A DNA stretch of 6,542 nucleotides from Sulfurimonadaceae bacterium. GTDB lineage: Bacteria; Campylobacterota; Campylobacteria; Campylobacterales; Sulfurimonadaceae. A model generated the notes under the pieces. It did no database searches. It worked only from the letters and a program-made list of their open reading frames with translations, and had not been told where the DNA came from. The stretch lies in assembly GCA_028685945.1 (NCBI GenBank), contig JAQUCZ010000064.1:1-6542 (forward strand), in the 5' to 3' direction. A program made the position numbers and the translations under genes. Positions 6,358-6,542 of this stretch are shown one piece after another. How positions within the stretch are numbered: the stretch's first letter is position 1; each line of letters starts with the position of its first letter.

Positions 6358-6542
6358 ATGAGTACACATGCTATCACGACACAAAAAGTAAATTTTAAAG
6401 TGTTCCGTTTTAACGCGGACGAAGATTATTTGCCGTACTACGACTCTTACGAGATGGAGGTCACCTCCGAAGAGGTCGTTCTCGATATTCTTAACCGTAT
6501 CAAATGGGATCACGACGGAAGTTTCTCTTACAGAAGAAGCTG
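6358..6542 (+). CDS. sdhB: Succinate dehydrogenase/fumarate reductase iron-sulfur subunit, N-terminal part
   Basis: Only the first 61 complete codons are in the window. The ATG follows sdhA by 9 bases with a GGGGAA-type ribosome binding site overlapping the sdhA stop. The visible part is the beginning of the plant-type ferredoxin domain: VFRF at residues 15-18, PYYDSYEMEV at 26-35, VVLDILNRIKW at 40-50, and HDGSFSYRRS at 52-61, which leads into the first cysteine of the [2Fe-2S] cluster (the final TG begins a Cys or Trp codon; Cys is expected). SdhB carries electrons from the SdhA flavin through three iron-sulfur clusters to the membrane subunit. The family assignment rests on this pattern and on position after sdhA. 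The type of membrane anchor is not visible. Confidence 0.88.
   Translation, partial: MSTHAITTQKVNFKVFRFNADEDYLPYYDSYEMEVTSEEVVLDILNRIKWDHDGSFSYRRS

Noticed and set aside
6055..6513. 152-codon open frame on the minus strand over the sdhA/sdhB junction
   Set aside because: It is antisense to sdhA and sdhB, which carry conserved motifs, and its product has no recognisable pattern.
1..6542. Mobile element, CRISPR array, tRNA or rRNA gene, toxin-antitoxin or defence system
   Set aside because: No transposase, integrase, terminal repeats, regularly spaced repeats, cloverleaf or paired small genes were seen; nearly every base is accounted for by housekeeping genes and two short regulatory gaps.

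Overview
The window looks like an ordinary chromosomal segment of a free-living Campylobacterota (epsilonproteobacterium), probably of the Sulfurimonas/Sulfurovum/Sulfuricurvum kind. The reasons are the compact AT-rich genes with short intergenic gaps, TATAAT-type -10 boxes without a clear -35, a short epsilon-type ThiL (272 aa), a short Psd (272 aa) with an MGST processing site, and an SdhA/SdhB pair. The genus is inferred from the protein style; no database comparison was made.

Minus strand, 3141 down to 1: a tight leftward gene run, thiL (thiamine-monophosphate kinase), truD (tRNA pseudouridine-13 synthase), psd (phosphatidylserine decarboxylase) and an unrecognised helical protein cut by the window edge. 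Gaps are 9, 18 and 0 bases, so this is almost certainly one operon. It joins three unrelated housekeeping jobs: making the cofactor thiamine diphosphate, modifying tRNA, and making phosphatidylethanolamine. The last gene begins directly after the psd stop codon and in the same frame.

3142-3252: a 111-base AT-rich divergent promoter region. The minus strand carries a perfect extended -10 (TGATATAAT) for thiL. A weaker -10 candidate on the plus strand lies so close that the two promoters would compete.

Plus strand, 3253-4458: a membrane protein with two transmembrane helices, a periplasmic helical domain and a C-terminal GGDEF-fold domain whose active-site signature is lost (TDYNQ). It is probably a sensor or receptor, not a working diguanylate cyclase.

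4459-4635: a 177-base regulatory region with two related A/T-flanked GTAAC dyads exactly 41 bases apart, followed by a clear TATAAT promoter and a good ribosome binding site. It drives sdhA (570 aa, complete) and sdhB (first 61 codons only), the hydrophilic subunits of a succinate dehydrogenase/fumarate reductase. All flavin-attachment and catalytic residues of SdhA are present.

I see no mobile element, CRISPR array, RNA gene or defence system, and no convincing new system. The items most worth a second look are the degenerate GGDEF receptor, the paired dyads upstream of sdhA, the in-frame stop/start junction after psd, and the unidentified last gene of the leftward operon.
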